Made by a program: the position numbers and the translations under genes. Positions 29,616 through 39,650 of a stretch of 64,000 bases of DNA are shown here, piece after piece; the first letter of the stretch is position 1, and each line of letters starts with the position of its first letter. Location of the stretch: NCBI GenBank assembly GCA_016841825.1, contig JAENYK010000005.1, forward strand, positions 186,001-250,000, read 5' to 3'. Source of the stretch: Halothermothrix sp. GTDB lineage: Bacteria > Bacillota > Halanaerobiia > DY22613. The notes beneath the pieces were generated by a model. The model did not search any database and had not been told where the DNA came from. It saw only the letters and a program-made list of their open reading frames with translations.

Positions 29616-31688
29616 CTATTTTATCTCCAATCCCAATCTCCAGGCCATAAAAGACCAGATATCTGCCTGTTCATTAACAAGCATACTCATTGGTTTACCA
29701 ACTCCGTGTCCTGCATCAAATTCTACACTCAATAATACTGGTCTCTTAGGATCACTGAATCTCTGCAGACTTGCAGTCATTTTCATAGCATGTAAGGGAT
29801 GAACTCGACTATCTGAGGCTGCTGTATAAAAGAATACAGGTGGATATTCAACAGACTCTTTTACATGATGATATGGAGAATATGCATATAACCATGAAAA
29901 CTCCTCTGCTATATCCGGAGAACCATATTCATCTGTCCACATCGCACCAATCAAAAATTTATGATAACGTAACATATCCAATAAAGGTACCCCACAGGCT
30001 ACCGCCCGAAACAATGTTGGTTCTTGAGTTAAGGCTGCACCAACTAACAAGCCACCATTACTGCGTCCATGAATTCCTAAATGCTGTGAATCAGTATAGC
30101 CTTCCTCTATTAGGTATTTGGCAGCGTAGATAAAATCATCAAATACATTCTGTTTATTCTCACGCATCCCGGCCCGATGCCAATCTTCACCGTATTCACT
30201 ACCACCTCTTAGATTAGCCAGAGCAAAGATCCCTCCATTTTCTAACCAGGGGAAGAGTGCTGCATTATATTCAGGACTAGAACTAACATTAAACCCTCCA
30301 TAGCCATTTAAGACTGTTGGAGTTTTCCCATTAGGCACTATATCTGAACGATGGAGAATAAACATAGGAACTCTTATCCCATCTTTAGATTTATAGAACT
30401 TTTGGTGAATGACAAACCTTTTTGGATCGATACTAGCTTCTATTCCTGCCCAGGGAGTCAACCGAAAATTCTCCAGATCTACCTGATAGATCTCCGGTGG
30501 GTATAGGAATGATTGAAATACCAGATAAGGCTTGCCACTAGCACCTACTTCTGTTAGTTTATCTATTGATCCTAAAGTAGGTAATTCAATGTCAGCAATA
30601 AAATTTCCCTGAATATCATATACTTTTAAATATGCTGTAGCATCTTTTGCAAAACTAACGAGAATCCTTCCATTGACATAGCTAGCACCTTCGAGGATCA
30701 TATTCTTATCTTCTGGAATTATCGTCTGGAATGACTCAATCTCTGTTACACCGTCAGCTAAAACTCTGCCCAGATCTTCTGCGACCAGTGTATAATTGGG
30801 AGCATTATAGTTTGTGAATAGATAAAAAATATCATCAATTACTTCGCCATAGAAAAGACCTTCTAAATCGGTTATTAAAGGTTTAAAGTTTAACTCTTTT
30901 TGGGTAAAATCTGCAATATAGATATCATTTCTTCTCCAACCATGCTGCACATTTATTAAAATATATCGTCTATCATGAGTCAATCTAATCCCCAGCATTA
31001 CTTTCATCGGAAGATCTTCTCCAAAGATTAATGGATCATTCTCCCACTCGGTGCCAATCACATGATGGAAAATTCTCATATGGTAGTTCTCTTCACCAGG
31101 TGGAAATTCTCCTGGCTGCGGATAACGATTATAGTAAAAACTATGCTGATCTTTCCAGATTACATTGGCATATCGACAGCGAGGAATCTGATCTGTCAGT
31201 ACTTCTCCAGTCTCGATATTGAGAATATGTAGTGTACTCCACTCATCGCCACTCTTAGATAACCCGTAAGCCAGCAGTTTACCATCATCAGAAGGAAACC
31301 ACCAGTCTAGAGATACAATGCCAGTATTACTCTCTTTGTTAGGATCTAAAACTATCCTTTCCTGGTCATCTGTTTCATGCTCAAAACGATAATACAGAAT
31401 AGGTTGGTTTTGACCCTGTTTACGTCGTAAATAGAAGACTCGATTATCAAAAACTTTTGGATAATCAATCTTCTCAGTGTCCAGATACTTTTGTAATCTT
31501 GCTACTATACCTTTTCGTTCAGGCAGTTTTTCTAAAATTCCTCTGGTAAGTTGATTCTGCTGCCTGACCCATTCCTGAGTTTCAGGATTATCCATCTCTT
31601 CTAACCAACGATAATTATCAACAATCTCATGTCCATGTAACTGATCTACAACTGGTCTAATTGGAGTATCAGGATACCTTATATTCAT
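29616..31688 (-). CDS. Prolyl oligopeptidase (S9A)
   Basis: 690 residues without a signal peptide. An N-terminal segment (YPDTPIRPVVDQLHG and VDNYRWLEEMDNPE) leads into a seven-bladed propeller (about 70-410) and a C-terminal alpha/beta-hydrolase domain. Catalytic triad: Ser in HGRSNGGLL, Asp in SDSRVHPLHA, His in DAGHGVG. It cleaves short proline-containing peptides in the cytoplasm. AAGGAG eight bases before ATG at 31688 sets the start. No operon partner. Together with the M24 and three M42 enzymes it points to an active peptide-based metabolism (inference). Confidence 0.93.
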   Translation of the reverse strand: MNIRYPDTPIRPVVDQLHGHEIVDNYRWLEEMDNPETQEWVRQQNQLTRGILEKLPERKGIVARLQKYLDTEKIDYPKVFDNRVFYLRRKQGQNQPILYYRFEHETDDQERIVLDPNKESNTGIVSLDWWFPSDDGKLLAYGLSKSGDEWSTLHILNIETGEVLTDQIPRCRYANVIWKDQHSFYYNRYPQPGEFPPGEENYHMRIFHHVIGTEWENDPLIFGEDLPMKVMLGIRLTHDRRYILINVQHGWRRNDIYIADFTQKELNFKPLITDLEGLFYGEVIDDIFYLFTNYNAPNYTLVAEDLGRVLADGVTEIESFQTIIPEDKNMILEGASYVNGRILVSFAKDATAYLKVYDIQGNFIADIELPTLGSIDKLTEVGASGKPYLVFQSFLYPPEIYQVDLENFRLTPWAGIEASIDPKRFVIHQKFYKSKDGIRVPMFILHRSDIVPNGKTPTVLNGYGGFNVSSSPEYNAALFPWLENGGIFALANLRGGSEYGEDWHRAGMRENKQNVFDDFIYAAKYLIEEGYTDSQHLGIHGRSNGGLLVGAALTQEPTLFRAVACGVPLLDMLRYHKFLIGAMWTDEYGSPDIAEEFSWLYAYSPYHHVKESVEYPPVFFYTAASDSRVHPLHAMKMTASLQRFSDPKRPVLLSVEFDAGHGVGKPMSMLVNEQADIWSFMAWRLGLEIK

Positions 31689-31837
31689 CAAATCATCTCC
31701 TTAATAAAAATCTGTAAATTCTATTTATTTATGTTCTCCATTTAATGGTTTTCTCCTCTCTTGTAATGGAAATCATTTTGGACAACAAAATATTTTTAAC
31801 TCACATGATAAATTAGTATTTGAATAAAAAAATAAAA

Positions 31838-31866
31838 AGTCACCTGATTGAAATAGCTAGGTGACT
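31838..31866 (-). terminator. Intrinsic terminator
   Basis: AGTCACCT / AGGTGACT stem with a 13-base loop and T-run on the minus strand, after the Dabb-domain gene. Confidence 0.88.
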
Positions 31867-31882
31867 TAACTGATCTGTTTGG

Positions 31883-32170
31883 CTAGACTTCATAATCTAC
31901 AGCAATAATTTTATCTGAAACATCTTTTACGTATTTCAACACAGGTAAATGAATCGGATGGGTTGCATAAATATCTAGATCCTCTTTAGAATTAAAATGA
32001 CTAATTAAAACAAGATCAAAAGATCTTTCGGATCTAGCAAAATCTACACCGACTTCGAGAAATTGGAGTTCGGGAATCTGTCCATTCATTCCGCGAAGTA
32101 ATTCTGCAGCTCTGTTAATATTATCCGGAGTTGGATCTTTTAATTTAAAACAGACAACATGTTTGATCAT
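31883..32170 (-). CDS. Dabb (stress-responsive alpha/beta barrel) domain protein
   Basis: 95 residues with the Dabb pattern: IKHVVCFKLK at the start, helix INRAAELLRGM, GVDFARSERSFDLVLISHF, and YATHPIHLPVLKYV near the end. Dabb proteins are small dimeric ferredoxin-like barrels of mostly unknown function. AAGGAGGAACACATTC before ATG. Single gene with its own terminator. Confidence 0.88.
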   Translation of the reverse strand: MIKHVVCFKLKDPTPDNINRAAELLRGMNGQIPELQFLEVGVDFARSERSFDLVLISHFNSKEDLDIYATHPIHLPVLKYVKDVSDKIIAVDYEV

Positions 32171-32315
32171 GAATGTGTTCCTCCTTGTATAATGTAGTGT
32201 TAGCTATTTTACTCATATAATGCTCTCATTTACATTGCGTAAAATCAAGTTAATTTACCAGCTTAGAGTAATATCCGATCCCGAACTTAATATCTGTCTG
32301 GCCTAATTCAAAAAA

Positions 32316-32348
32316 TGCCCCAAAGTGTCCCCTCTACACTTCGGGGCA
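32316..32348 (-). terminator. Terminator of the glycine cleavage operon
   Basis: TGCCCC / GGGGCA plus AAGTGT / ACACTT pairing form a long stem on the minus strand followed by a T-run, just after the lpdA stop. Confidence 0.9.
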
Positions 32349-32360
32349 ATAGGAGATTAT

Positions 32361-33737
32361 CTATTTATGCACTGCCATTCCATGCACATCTTCTGCTGCT
32401 TCCAATAAAGCCTCAGCAAGTGTCGGATGGGCATGAATAGTCTGGGTGATGGCATCTATGGTCATTTTATTCTCCACCGCCAGAGCATATTCGTGGATCA
32501 GGTCTGAAGCGTGCGGCCCAATAATTTGAGCACCGATCACAACTTCATTCTTATCAACCACCACTTTGGCAAAACCATTGGTCTCATTGATAGTGACAGC
32601 TTTACCAATGCCTTTAAAAAAGAACTTACCGACAGTTGGATTTAAACCTTTATCCCGGGCAGCTACTTCTGTCATACCGACTGAAGCAATCTCTGGATGG
32701 GTAAAGATGCAGCTGGGGATTACTTCATAACTCATTGATTTCTTCTCCCCAAAAATATTCTCCACTACCCGCAGAGCCTGAGCAGAAGCCACATGAGCTA
32801 ACATCACTTTATTGGTCACATCACCAATAGCATAAATATTAGGTATATTGGTCTGCATATATTCATCTATAACCACACCTCGATCAAGCTTAACCCCAAC
32901 CTCTTCTAAACCTAAATTATGGGTATAAGGACGTCTCCCCAGAGATAATAATGCCAGAGTTGCTTCGGTTTCTGTACCATCTGCAAATTTGGCAACTATG
33001 CCACTTACTGTTTTTTCAATACTTTCGATTTTAGTATCGGTCAGAACTTTAATTTTAGCACGTTTAAAAAATCTCTCCAGTTCCTGACTGAGTTCTTCAT
33101 CTTCGTTAGGAATCAGGCGTGGCATAATATCAACCACAGTTACCTTACTACCCAGATCAGCAAAGATTCCCGCAAACTCACAACCCACAACTCCACCGCC
33201 TACAATTAACAGACTTTCCGGAATCTCAGTTAACTGTAGAATTTCATCACTGGTGATGATTCGTTCGCCGTCAAAATTTAAAGCCGGAAAAGTAGTAGCC
33301 TCAGAACCAGTGGCAATGATAACATACTCTCCAGTGATTTTCTGTTCTTCTGCCCCGCTAACCTGAATAGTGTTAGGATCAATAAGCTTTCCTATTCCCT
33401 TATATACGTCAATCTTATTCTTTTTGAATAAGAATTCTATTCCTTTAACCAACTGGCTCACAGTACGCTCTTTATGTGACATAATCTTTGGAAAATCAAT
33501 AGAATAATCTTCAACATTAATCCCAAATCGTCTGGCATCTTTAATGTTTCGCAATACTTGACAACTGGCTGTCAATGCCTTGGTTGGGATACATCCTTTG
33601 TTCAAACAAGTTCCACCTGGTGATTCTTTTTCCACAATTGCTACTTTTTTGCCTAGTTGAGCAGCCCGAATAGCCGCAACATACCCTCCTGGGCCAGCCC
33701 CAATAACCAACAAATCATAATGTTTCTCCATACTCAT
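32361..33737 (-). CDS. lpdA: Dihydrolipoyl dehydrogenase (L protein)
   Basis: 458 residues. FAD-binding GAGPGGYVAAIRAAQLG, redox-active disulfide GGTCLNKGCIPTKAL, NAD-binding GGGVVGCEFAG, second FAD motif AIGDV, and the C-terminal His-Glu pair in HAHPTLAEALLEA. It reoxidises the dihydrolipoyl arm of GcvH, passing electrons to NAD+. Of several in-frame ATGs the one at 33737 has ideal distance from GGAGG. Last gene of the gcv operon, 5 bases after lipM. It could also serve 2-oxoacid dehydrogenases, but none is in view. Confidence 0.95.
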   Translation of the reverse strand: MSMEKHYDLLVIGAGPGGYVAAIRAAQLGKKVAIVEKESPGGTCLNKGCIPTKALTASCQVLRNIKDARRFGINVEDYSIDFPKIMSHKERTVSQLVKGIEFLFKKNKIDVYKGIGKLIDPNTIQVSGAEEQKITGEYVIIATGSEATTFPALNFDGERIITSDEILQLTEIPESLLIVGGGVVGCEFAGIFADLGSKVTVVDIMPRLIPNEDEELSQELERFFKRAKIKVLTDTKIESIEKTVSGIVAKFADGTETEATLALLSLGRRPYTHNLGLEEVGVKLDRGVVIDEYMQTNIPNIYAIGDVTNKVMLAHVASAQALRVVENIFGEKKSMSYEVIPSCIFTHPEIASVGMTEVAARDKGLNPTVGKFFFKGIGKAVTINETNGFAKVVVDKNEVVIGAQIIGPHASDLIHEYALAVENKMTIDAITQTIHAHPTLAEALLEAAEDVHGMAVHK

Positions 33738-33742
33738 TGCCA

Positions 33743-34567
33743 TCACCTCCGAAAATTCCATTCATCATTAGCATATTTCTCCCGTATCAGTCTCTCTGTT
33801 AACTGCAGTTCCTCAACAGTTAACTCTCCAGGTTCTAATTCTATCTCTAGCGCTTCTCTAAAACCTCTGGTAAATGCCTCTACCAACTTACTATAAGGAT
33901 AGCGATAACCGAGTACCTGCTCGATAGAAGTAGCTTTAGTGACAAAAATATTCTTCATCCGTTCTTTAATTCGCTCACTGCTAAATCGCAAAACAGCGAA
34001 TAATTTCTCCACATCCATCGTATTCAAAATAGAACCATGTTGTAGGATCATCCCCTGCTGACGATTTTGGGCACTACCTACTAATTTTTTGCCGTCCACA
34101 GCAATCTCATACCAGGATGGTGCATCAAAACATGCCGAGCTGTTATGGGGATTCATTGCCGAACGATCTTTCCCTTCCAGAGAAACCATCTCGGCAGGAA
34201 TGTTCAGTAACTGTAAACCATTCAATATTCCCCGACTAATCACTTTATAAGATTCTATCACTGTAGGTGGAAACAATGGATGGGTATCCTGAACCAGCAA
34301 ACTATAGGTTAACTCATCATCGTGTAAAACTGCTCTTCCTCCAGTTAATCGTCGGACTATACCAATTCCCCTGGATTGACAGGCCTGAACGTCAATCTCA
34401 TCTTTCATCTTCTGAAAATATCCGATCGAAATAGATGCTGGCAGCCACCCATAAAATCTAATAGTTGGCGGTAATTTGCCCTGAGAAATCAATTGAATCT
34501 GTGCTTCATCTAAAGCCATATTATATGCCGGACTATTAAAACCGGTGTCCAATAGACGCCACTTCAT
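33743..34567 (-). CDS. lipM: Octanoyl-[GcvH]:protein octanoyltransferase-type (LipM-like) ligase
   Basis: 274 residues of the biotin/lipoate ligase fold (BPL_LplA_LipB). Motifs: RRLTGGRAVLHDDELTYS (substrate loop), SACFDAPSWYEI with the Cys expected to form the octanoyl thioester in LipM, and GKKLVGSAQNRQQG with the conserved Lys. It lacks the C-terminal accessory domain of LplA. It should move octanoyl from acyl carrier protein to GcvH, giving the substrate for sulfur insertion by the two radical-SAM proteins upstream. AAGGGGAGGTGACTCAGAG before ATG. LplA-type ligation cannot be fully excluded. Confidence 0.85.
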   Translation of the reverse strand: MKWRLLDTGFNSPAYNMALDEAQIQLISQGKLPPTIRFYGWLPASISIGYFQKMKDEIDVQACQSRGIGIVRRLTGGRAVLHDDELTYSLLVQDTHPLFPPTVIESYKVISRGILNGLQLLNIPAEMVSLEGKDRSAMNPHNSSACFDAPSWYEIAVDGKKLVGSAQNRQQGMILQHGSILNTMDVEKLFAVLRFSSERIKERMKNIFVTKATSIEQVLGYRYPYSKLVEAFTRGFREALEIELEPGELTVEELQLTERLIREKYANDEWNFRR

Positions 34568-34584
34568 CTCTGAGTCACCTCCCC

Positions 34585-35580
34585 TTACTCTAAGTCAGTA
34601 CTACTATGATCTCTAATACCTTGATAGATCTCCAATCCTGACCACAATCTGGATTCCTTTAGTGCCCCATACGTCTCTTCCGGAGTTAAAGGTCGTGGAT
34701 AATTGTAAATAACCCCACCGGGACGTTCATTATAATAAGGTCGATTACAGTCAAGACAACCACTGGTTTCAAAAGCTTTACCATCAGTTAACAACCGCAA
34801 AATTGCTTTTTTATCCTGTGAGAACCCAGTCAAACAGGTGTTGGAGAAAACAAAATCAGACCCGATAAATCCATGTTGTTTAATCAAAAAATAAGCTATC
34901 TGAATTCGACGATAAATTCCCTCAGCGGGTTGAGGATAATTAACCAGAGGAGTTCCCTGAAGAGGTGTAAAGGCAAAAAGTGCCACATTAATTCTCTTCT
35001 CAGTCAGCTCTGTGATCTTTGTAATCACCTCTTCTTCTGTCTCACCCAGACCAATAATTATGTGGGTGCCAATTCGACCGGGATAAGCCTGAGCTGCCTG
35101 TAATAAAAATCTCCATCTGTTCTCAAAAGAGCCGCCTTTAACATCTTGATAAATCTCCGAATTTATAGCATCTAAAGCTATAGTAACCCGCTCTACACCT
35201 AAATCCAACAATCTATCAACCTCTTCAAGATCTCTGATATCTTTTGAAACACACAGAGGAATACCGGAACTCACCAGTTCCTGAATTTCATGGGTCAACC
35301 CTTCTTCGAAACCATCGTCAACTACCTGAATACAACAGCGTTTTAATATATTCTTACCTCCTGAATGCTTAAGACCTCCTGCAATCTCTTCCATTTGGAA
35401 CTGTGGCCAGATTATCCGTGAAAGCATCTGAGAATCTGCTCCACTTCCGGTAGCCTGAGCACAAAATTTACAATTTCGTCGACAACCTTCACCATGCATG
35501 AGATAGGCGGTAGTTGGTAATGCGTCTGATTTGATCTTCTTTAAACCCAGAACATGGGCAGTTCCGATGGATACTCTCAT
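34585..35580 (-). CDS. Radical SAM protein, LipS1/LipS2-type lipoyl synthase component
   Basis: 331 residues. Radical-SAM cluster motif CRRNCKFC near residue 36, preceded by TTAYLMHGEG, in a BioB-like arrangement, with further Cys-rich positions (SGCLDCNRPYYNERPGG) near the C-terminus that could hold a second cluster as sulfur source. ATG at 35580 overlaps the TGA of the previous gene (ATGA) behind AAAGGAG. Two adjacent radical-SAM genes between gcvPB and lipM match LipS1/LipS2, which together make lipoyl from octanoyl without LipA. Which of the pair this is I cannot decide. No lipA gene is in the window. Confidence 0.75.
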   Translation of the reverse strand: MRVSIGTAHVLGLKKIKSDALPTTAYLMHGEGCRRNCKFCAQATGSGADSQMLSRIIWPQFQMEEIAGGLKHSGGKNILKRCCIQVVDDGFEEGLTHEIQELVSSGIPLCVSKDIRDLEEVDRLLDLGVERVTIALDAINSEIYQDVKGGSFENRWRFLLQAAQAYPGRIGTHIIIGLGETEEEVITKITELTEKRINVALFAFTPLQGTPLVNYPQPAEGIYRRIQIAYFLIKQHGFIGSDFVFSNTCLTGFSQDKKAILRLLTDGKAFETSGCLDCNRPYYNERPGGVIYNYPRPLTPEETYGALKESRLWSGLEIYQGIRDHSSTDLE

Positions 35581-36455
35581 AAAACACAACACTCCTTTTG
35601 ATAGATGATCTGATATCCTAACTCTTCTGCACGTTTAACGGCTAATGGTGTCGGATTAACAATCTTATTTACTCCTGCCTCTATTGCAAAGAAATCAACT
35701 TCAGCCCGATACCTTCCCCCGGGCCGCATACATCCCAGATGAATGGGAATCGTGGGAAATAGTTGGCGGGCATGGACCAATATTTCTAATACCTCTTCCA
35801 AAACTGGTGGTTTTCTATCTGCGTATAGAGTTCCAGGGGTTGGAATAAAGATAATAAAAACAACCCCCTCTGTTCCTAATTTAACCAGAGTCTCCAGAGC
35901 TTCATACTCACCCTGAATCCGACCTCCCTTCAACCCTATACAGATATGAGGCATAACTCTTACATATTTGCGCAACATCTGGTATGTTTGAATATAGTCT
36001 TGACCAGTCCGATTAAGATGATATACTTCTTTAATTGTCTCATTATCCACGACAAAATCGAAGGAAACACAATCGATTTGGTGTGCGATTGATTTCATCT
36101 CATCTTCACTAATTAAACCAACATGAGCATTAACTTTGAGTCCTTCGATTGCTGACTGTAAAGGTTTTAGATCGATTGCTACTTGCCCCAGATGACTACA
36201 ACCACCACTAAGCAAACAACTTGTACTCCCCCGGGAAGTAACTACCTGTGCAGCATCTTCGATGGAAGTCATGTGCTCCAAATATCTTCCACCACAGTGG
36301 GCACAATCCAGATCACAGTTGTTGCCAGTCATAGTTATAACTGTAGTCGCTTTGGGTGAGGTAAAAAAAATCTGGCCCGGAAAATTCGTTTCTTTGATTT
36401 TCCGGGCAGTATTTAGTTTCGCCAGTAAAGCAGAATCTAGTCTTCTGGCTGCCAT
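35577..36455 (-). CDS. Radical SAM protein, LipS1/LipS2-type lipoyl synthase partner
   Basis: 292 residues. Radical-SAM motif CDLDCAHC near residue 49, [11 protein letters not shown] (possible additional cluster ligands) near 80, and conserved glycines of a TIM barrel (HICIGLKGG). A C-terminal Cys ([28 protein letters not shown]) may add ligands. It overlaps the gcvPB end by 19 bases and the next radical-SAM gene by 4, so translation is coupled. Paired with that gene it is expected to insert two sulfur atoms into octanoyl-GcvH. Assignment rests on gene context plus the radical-SAM pair. Confidence 0.72.
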   Translation of the reverse strand: MAARRLDSALLAKLNTARKIKETNFPGQIFFTSPKATTVITMTGNNCDLDCAHCGGRYLEHMTSIEDAAQVVTSRGSTSCLLSGGCSHLGQVAIDLKPLQSAIEGLKVNAHVGLISEDEMKSIAHQIDCVSFDFVVDNETIKEVYHLNRTGQDYIQTYQMLRKYVRVMPHICIGLKGGRIQGEYEALETLVKLGTEGVVFIIFIPTPGTLYADRKPPVLEEVLEILVHARQLFPTIPIHLGCMRPGGRYRAEVDFFAIEAGVNKIVNPTPLAVKRAEELGYQIIYQKECCVL

Positions 36456-37897
36456 TTAAGAATTGGAGTTCTGGCTGCTGTTACCTCATCTAAACGACCG
36501 ACGGCGGTCGTTAGTGGTGCATCAGTAACAGTATCCGGATTTTGTTCAACCTCTTTAGCAATCTTAACCATCGTCTCAGCAAAAGCATCCAGAGTCTCTT
36601 TACCCTCTGTCTCAGTTGGTTCAATCATGATCGCTTCCTTAACAATTAACGGAAAATAAATAGTTGGTGGATGATATTTGTAATCAATTAACCGTTTTGC
36701 AATATCCAGAGTAGAAGCTCCCTGTTTTTTCTGTTTAGAACCAGATAAGACAAATTCATGTTTACATACCTGATCGTAAGGTAATTCATAATATTCTTTC
36801 AAAATTTCTTTCAGATAATTAGCATTCAGTACTGCATCTTCACTGGTCAGACGCAATCCTTCTGCACCCATGGCCAGAATATAAGCAAAGGCTTTTACAA
36901 CTACACCAAAATTACCATAACAGTTTTTGACCTTACCAATGCTAAGTGGACGTTCAACATCCATATAATATCTGTCATCTAATTTTTCAATAACAGGTAC
37001 AGGTAAAAATGGAATTAACTCTGTCTTAACACCCACCGGGCCAGACCCTGGACCACCGCCGCCATGAGGAGTTGCAAAAGTCTTATGCAGATTTAAATGC
37101 AGTACGTCAAAACCCATGTCCCCAGGACGGGCTTTACCCAGAATGGCATTGGCATTAGCTCCATCATAATATAAGAGCCCTCCTGCTTTATGAACAACTT
37201 CAGCCATCTCTAAAATCTCATTTTCAAATAAACCCAAAGTATTGGGATTAGTTAACATTAGGGCTGCAGTCTTCTCACTAACCGTATTTTTTAACGCTTC
37301 TAAATCTACTAATCCCCGCGCATTAGACGGAATCTCCACAGTTTTAAAACCAATCATTGCTGCACTGGCTGGGTTAGTACCATGAGCAGAGTCAGGTACG
37401 ATTACCTCTATCCGTTCAGTATCACCATTGTTCCGATGAAATGCTTTAATAATCATCAATCCAGTTAATTCACCATGGGCACCGGCAGCTGGTTGAAGAG
37501 TGAAGCGATCCATACCGGTTATCTCCTGTAACATCTGATCCATCCAATGAATCAACTTTAAGTTGCCCTGAACTGTCTCCTGCGGTTGAAAAGGATGAGC
37601 CAGGGCAAAACCTGAATAACGTGCCACATCTTCATTCACCTTTGGATTGTACTTCATGGTACAGGAACCTAAAGGATAAAATCCAGAATCCACTCCAAAG
37701 TTGCGACTGGATAGGGTAGTGAAATGACGAACTACATCAACTTCGCTAACTTCCGGAAGATTCGGTTCCTCTTGACGCAGATAATCTGAATTCAGATAGG
37801 AACTGACTTCAATTCCTGTAAAATCATCTTCAGGTAAGGAAAAACCAACACGACCAGGAGTACTCATTTCAAAGATTAATTTCTTTTGTTCTCTCAT
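36437..37897 (-). CDS. gcvPB: Glycine dehydrogenase (decarboxylating) subunit 2
   Basis: 486 residues, the PLP-carrying half of the split P protein. PLP lysine in [28 protein letters not shown] and [12 protein letters not shown] near residues 77 and 118 are family signatures. With GcvPA it decarboxylates glycine and loads aminomethyl on the lipoyl arm of GcvH. GGAGGGAGTAAA before ATG, overlapping the gcvPA stop by ATGA. Confidence 0.96.
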   Translation of the reverse strand: MREQKKLIFEMSTPGRVGFSLPEDDFTGIEVSSYLNSDYLRQEEPNLPEVSEVDVVRHFTTLSSRNFGVDSGFYPLGSCTMKYNPKVNEDVARYSGFALAHPFQPQETVQGNLKLIHWMDQMLQEITGMDRFTLQPAAGAHGELTGLMIIKAFHRNNGDTERIEVIVPDSAHGTNPASAAMIGFKTVEIPSNARGLVDLEALKNTVSEKTAALMLTNPNTLGLFENEILEMAEVVHKAGGLLYYDGANANAILGKARPGDMGFDVLHLNLHKTFATPHGGGGPGSGPVGVKTELIPFLPVPVIEKLDDRYYMDVERPLSIGKVKNCYGNFGVVVKAFAYILAMGAEGLRLTSEDAVLNANYLKEILKEYYELPYDQVCKHEFVLSGSKQKKQGASTLDIAKRLIDYKYHPPTIYFPLIVKEAIMIEPTETEGKETLDAFAETMVKIAKEVEQNPDTVTDAPLTTAVGRLDEVTAARTPILKWQPED

Positions 37898-39240
37898 TTT
37901 ACTCCCTCCAATACCTGAATAAATTGATCGAGCTCTTCTTTAGTACGCTTTTCGGTCACTGCAATCATAAAACTATCAGTTAACTCAGGATAATCTTCAC
38001 CCAGAGCATAACCACCCAGGATCTTATGTTCCAACAGGCTTTGCAAAACCACATCAACATCATGCTCTGTCTGAACAACAAACTCTCTGAAAAATGGTCC
38101 ACCATATTTAGCTTTGAATCCCGGAATTTGATTAATTCTTTCAAATAGATAATGAGCTTTCTTGAAAGAATCCACTGCTACCTGAGACAAACCTCTCTTC
38201 CCCAATAGCGACAAATAAATCAATGCTGCCAGAGCATTCAATGCCTGATTGGAACAGATGTTAGAAGAAGCACGATGACGTCGAATATGCTGTTCTCTAG
38301 CCTGAAGGGTGAGAACAAATCCACGGTTGCCTTCATGATCTACAGTCTGCCCAACAATTCGACCAGGCATATTACGGGTATATTTCTGCTTACAGGCGAG
38401 GAATCCAAAGGTAGGTCCACCAAATCCCATAGGATTACCCAGAGCTTGCCCTTCACCTGTAGTTAAGTCAGCACCTAAAGTACCTGGATCGGCCAACATG
38501 CCCAGAGAGATAGGGTCAGCCTGCATTACCAGTAAACTATCATTGGCATGAACCTGATCGCCAATAGCTGACATATCTTCGATGATGCCAAAAAAGTTGG
38601 GATATTGACAGATAACCCCGGCGACATCATCATTTAGTTTGGCTTTAAGATCAGCCAGATCCGTCATACCATCTGTCATCTCGATCTCAACCAGATTATA
38701 ATCAGCACTGTTAAAGTATGTTTTGACAACCTGGCGAACATGGGGATGAACTGTTTTGGATATCAGAACAGTATTCCGCTTACGGGTGATCGCCAGAGTC
38801 ATAAAACCTGCTTCTGCAGTAGCGGTTGCACTATCATACATAGATGCATTAGATACATCCATTCCGGTCAATTCGCAGATCATAGTCTGGTATTCGAAAA
38901 TAGCCTGTAGATAACCCTGACTCCGTTCAGCCTGATAGGGAGTATATGCTGTATAGAACTCTGATCTAAGCAACATATGATCAATGACTGATGGAATATA
39001 GTGGTCATAATAACCTGCTCCCAAAAAGCAGGTATAATCCTCTGTTGTGATATTCATCTCACTTAAATTTTTACAGATCTTTTTGATCTCCATCTCAGAA
39101 TATGGATGATTCAGATTAAGATTGTTTTTGATCCTGATAGACTCAGGAATATCATTAAAAAGTTCGTCAATGGAACTGATACCAATCCGCTCCATCAACT
39201 CCTGTCGTTCTTCGTGGGTATGGGGTAGATAAGGGAACAT
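37894..39240 (-). CDS. gcvPA: Glycine dehydrogenase (decarboxylating) subunit 1
   Basis: 448 residues, the second half of the split P protein. [14 protein letters not shown] at the start, [29 protein letters not shown] and the glycine-rich [12 protein letters not shown] are typical. The PLP lysine is on GcvPB, as expected. GAGGAGGAATAAGGA before ATG. Three bases from gcvH. Confidence 0.96.
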   Translation of the reverse strand: MFPYLPHTHEERQELMERIGISSIDELFNDIPESIRIKNNLNLNHPYSEMEIKKICKNLSEMNITTEDYTCFLGAGYYDHYIPSVIDHMLLRSEFYTAYTPYQAERSQGYLQAIFEYQTMICELTGMDVSNASMYDSATATAEAGFMTLAITRKRNTVLISKTVHPHVRQVVKTYFNSADYNLVEIEMTDGMTDLADLKAKLNDDVAGVICQYPNFFGIIEDMSAIGDQVHANDSLLVMQADPISLGMLADPGTLGADLTTGEGQALGNPMGFGGPTFGFLACKQKYTRNMPGRIVGQTVDHEGNRGFVLTLQAREQHIRRHRASSNICSNQALNALAALIYLSLLGKRGLSQVAVDSFKKAHYLFERINQIPGFKAKYGGPFFREFVVQTEHDVDVVLQSLLEHKILGGYALGEDYPELTDSFMIAVTEKRTKEELDQFIQVLEGVK

Positions 39241-39243
39241 TCC

Positions 39244-39627
39244 TTATTCCTCCTCTGCACAGAATTCTTCATACTCCTTAGCATTTAACAGACTCTCAAT
39301 CTGTTCTTCATCTGTTAACTTAACTTTCACTAACCAATTCTCATATGGATCTTCATTAATCAGTTCGGGAGCATCAATTAGTTCTTCATTTACTGCCACA
39401 ATCTCACAATCGAGAGGCATATATACATCAGAAGTAGCCTTAACTGAGTCAACTACAGCAAAGCTATCACCTTCAACAAACTCTTCCTCGGTCTCTGGCA
39501 ATTCAACAAAAACGATGTCTCCTAAGTGTTCCTGTGCAAAGTCAGTGATTCCGATAAAAGCTATCTCACCTTCAATTCTAATCCACTCATGCTCTTTTGT
39601 GTACTTAAGATCTTTTAAGATTTTCAT
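39244..39627 (-). CDS. gcvH: Glycine cleavage system H protein
   Basis: 127 residues, lipoyl-domain carrier protein. KYTKEHEWIRIEG at the start, FVELPETEEEF, and the lipoyl lysine in DSVKATSDVYMP (near residue 63). It shuttles the aminomethyl group between P, T and L proteins and is here also the scaffold for lipoyl assembly by LipM and LipS. AGGAGGCGTTTGTTA before ATG at 39627 sets the start. Confidence 0.96.
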   Translation of the reverse strand: MKILKDLKYTKEHEWIRIEGEIAFIGITDFAQEHLGDIVFVELPETEEEFVEGDSFAVVDSVKATSDVYMPLDCEIVAVNEELIDAPELINEDPYENWLVKVKLTDEEQIESLLNAKEYEEFCAEEE

Positions 39628-39650
39628 TAACAAACGCCTCCTCAAAATTT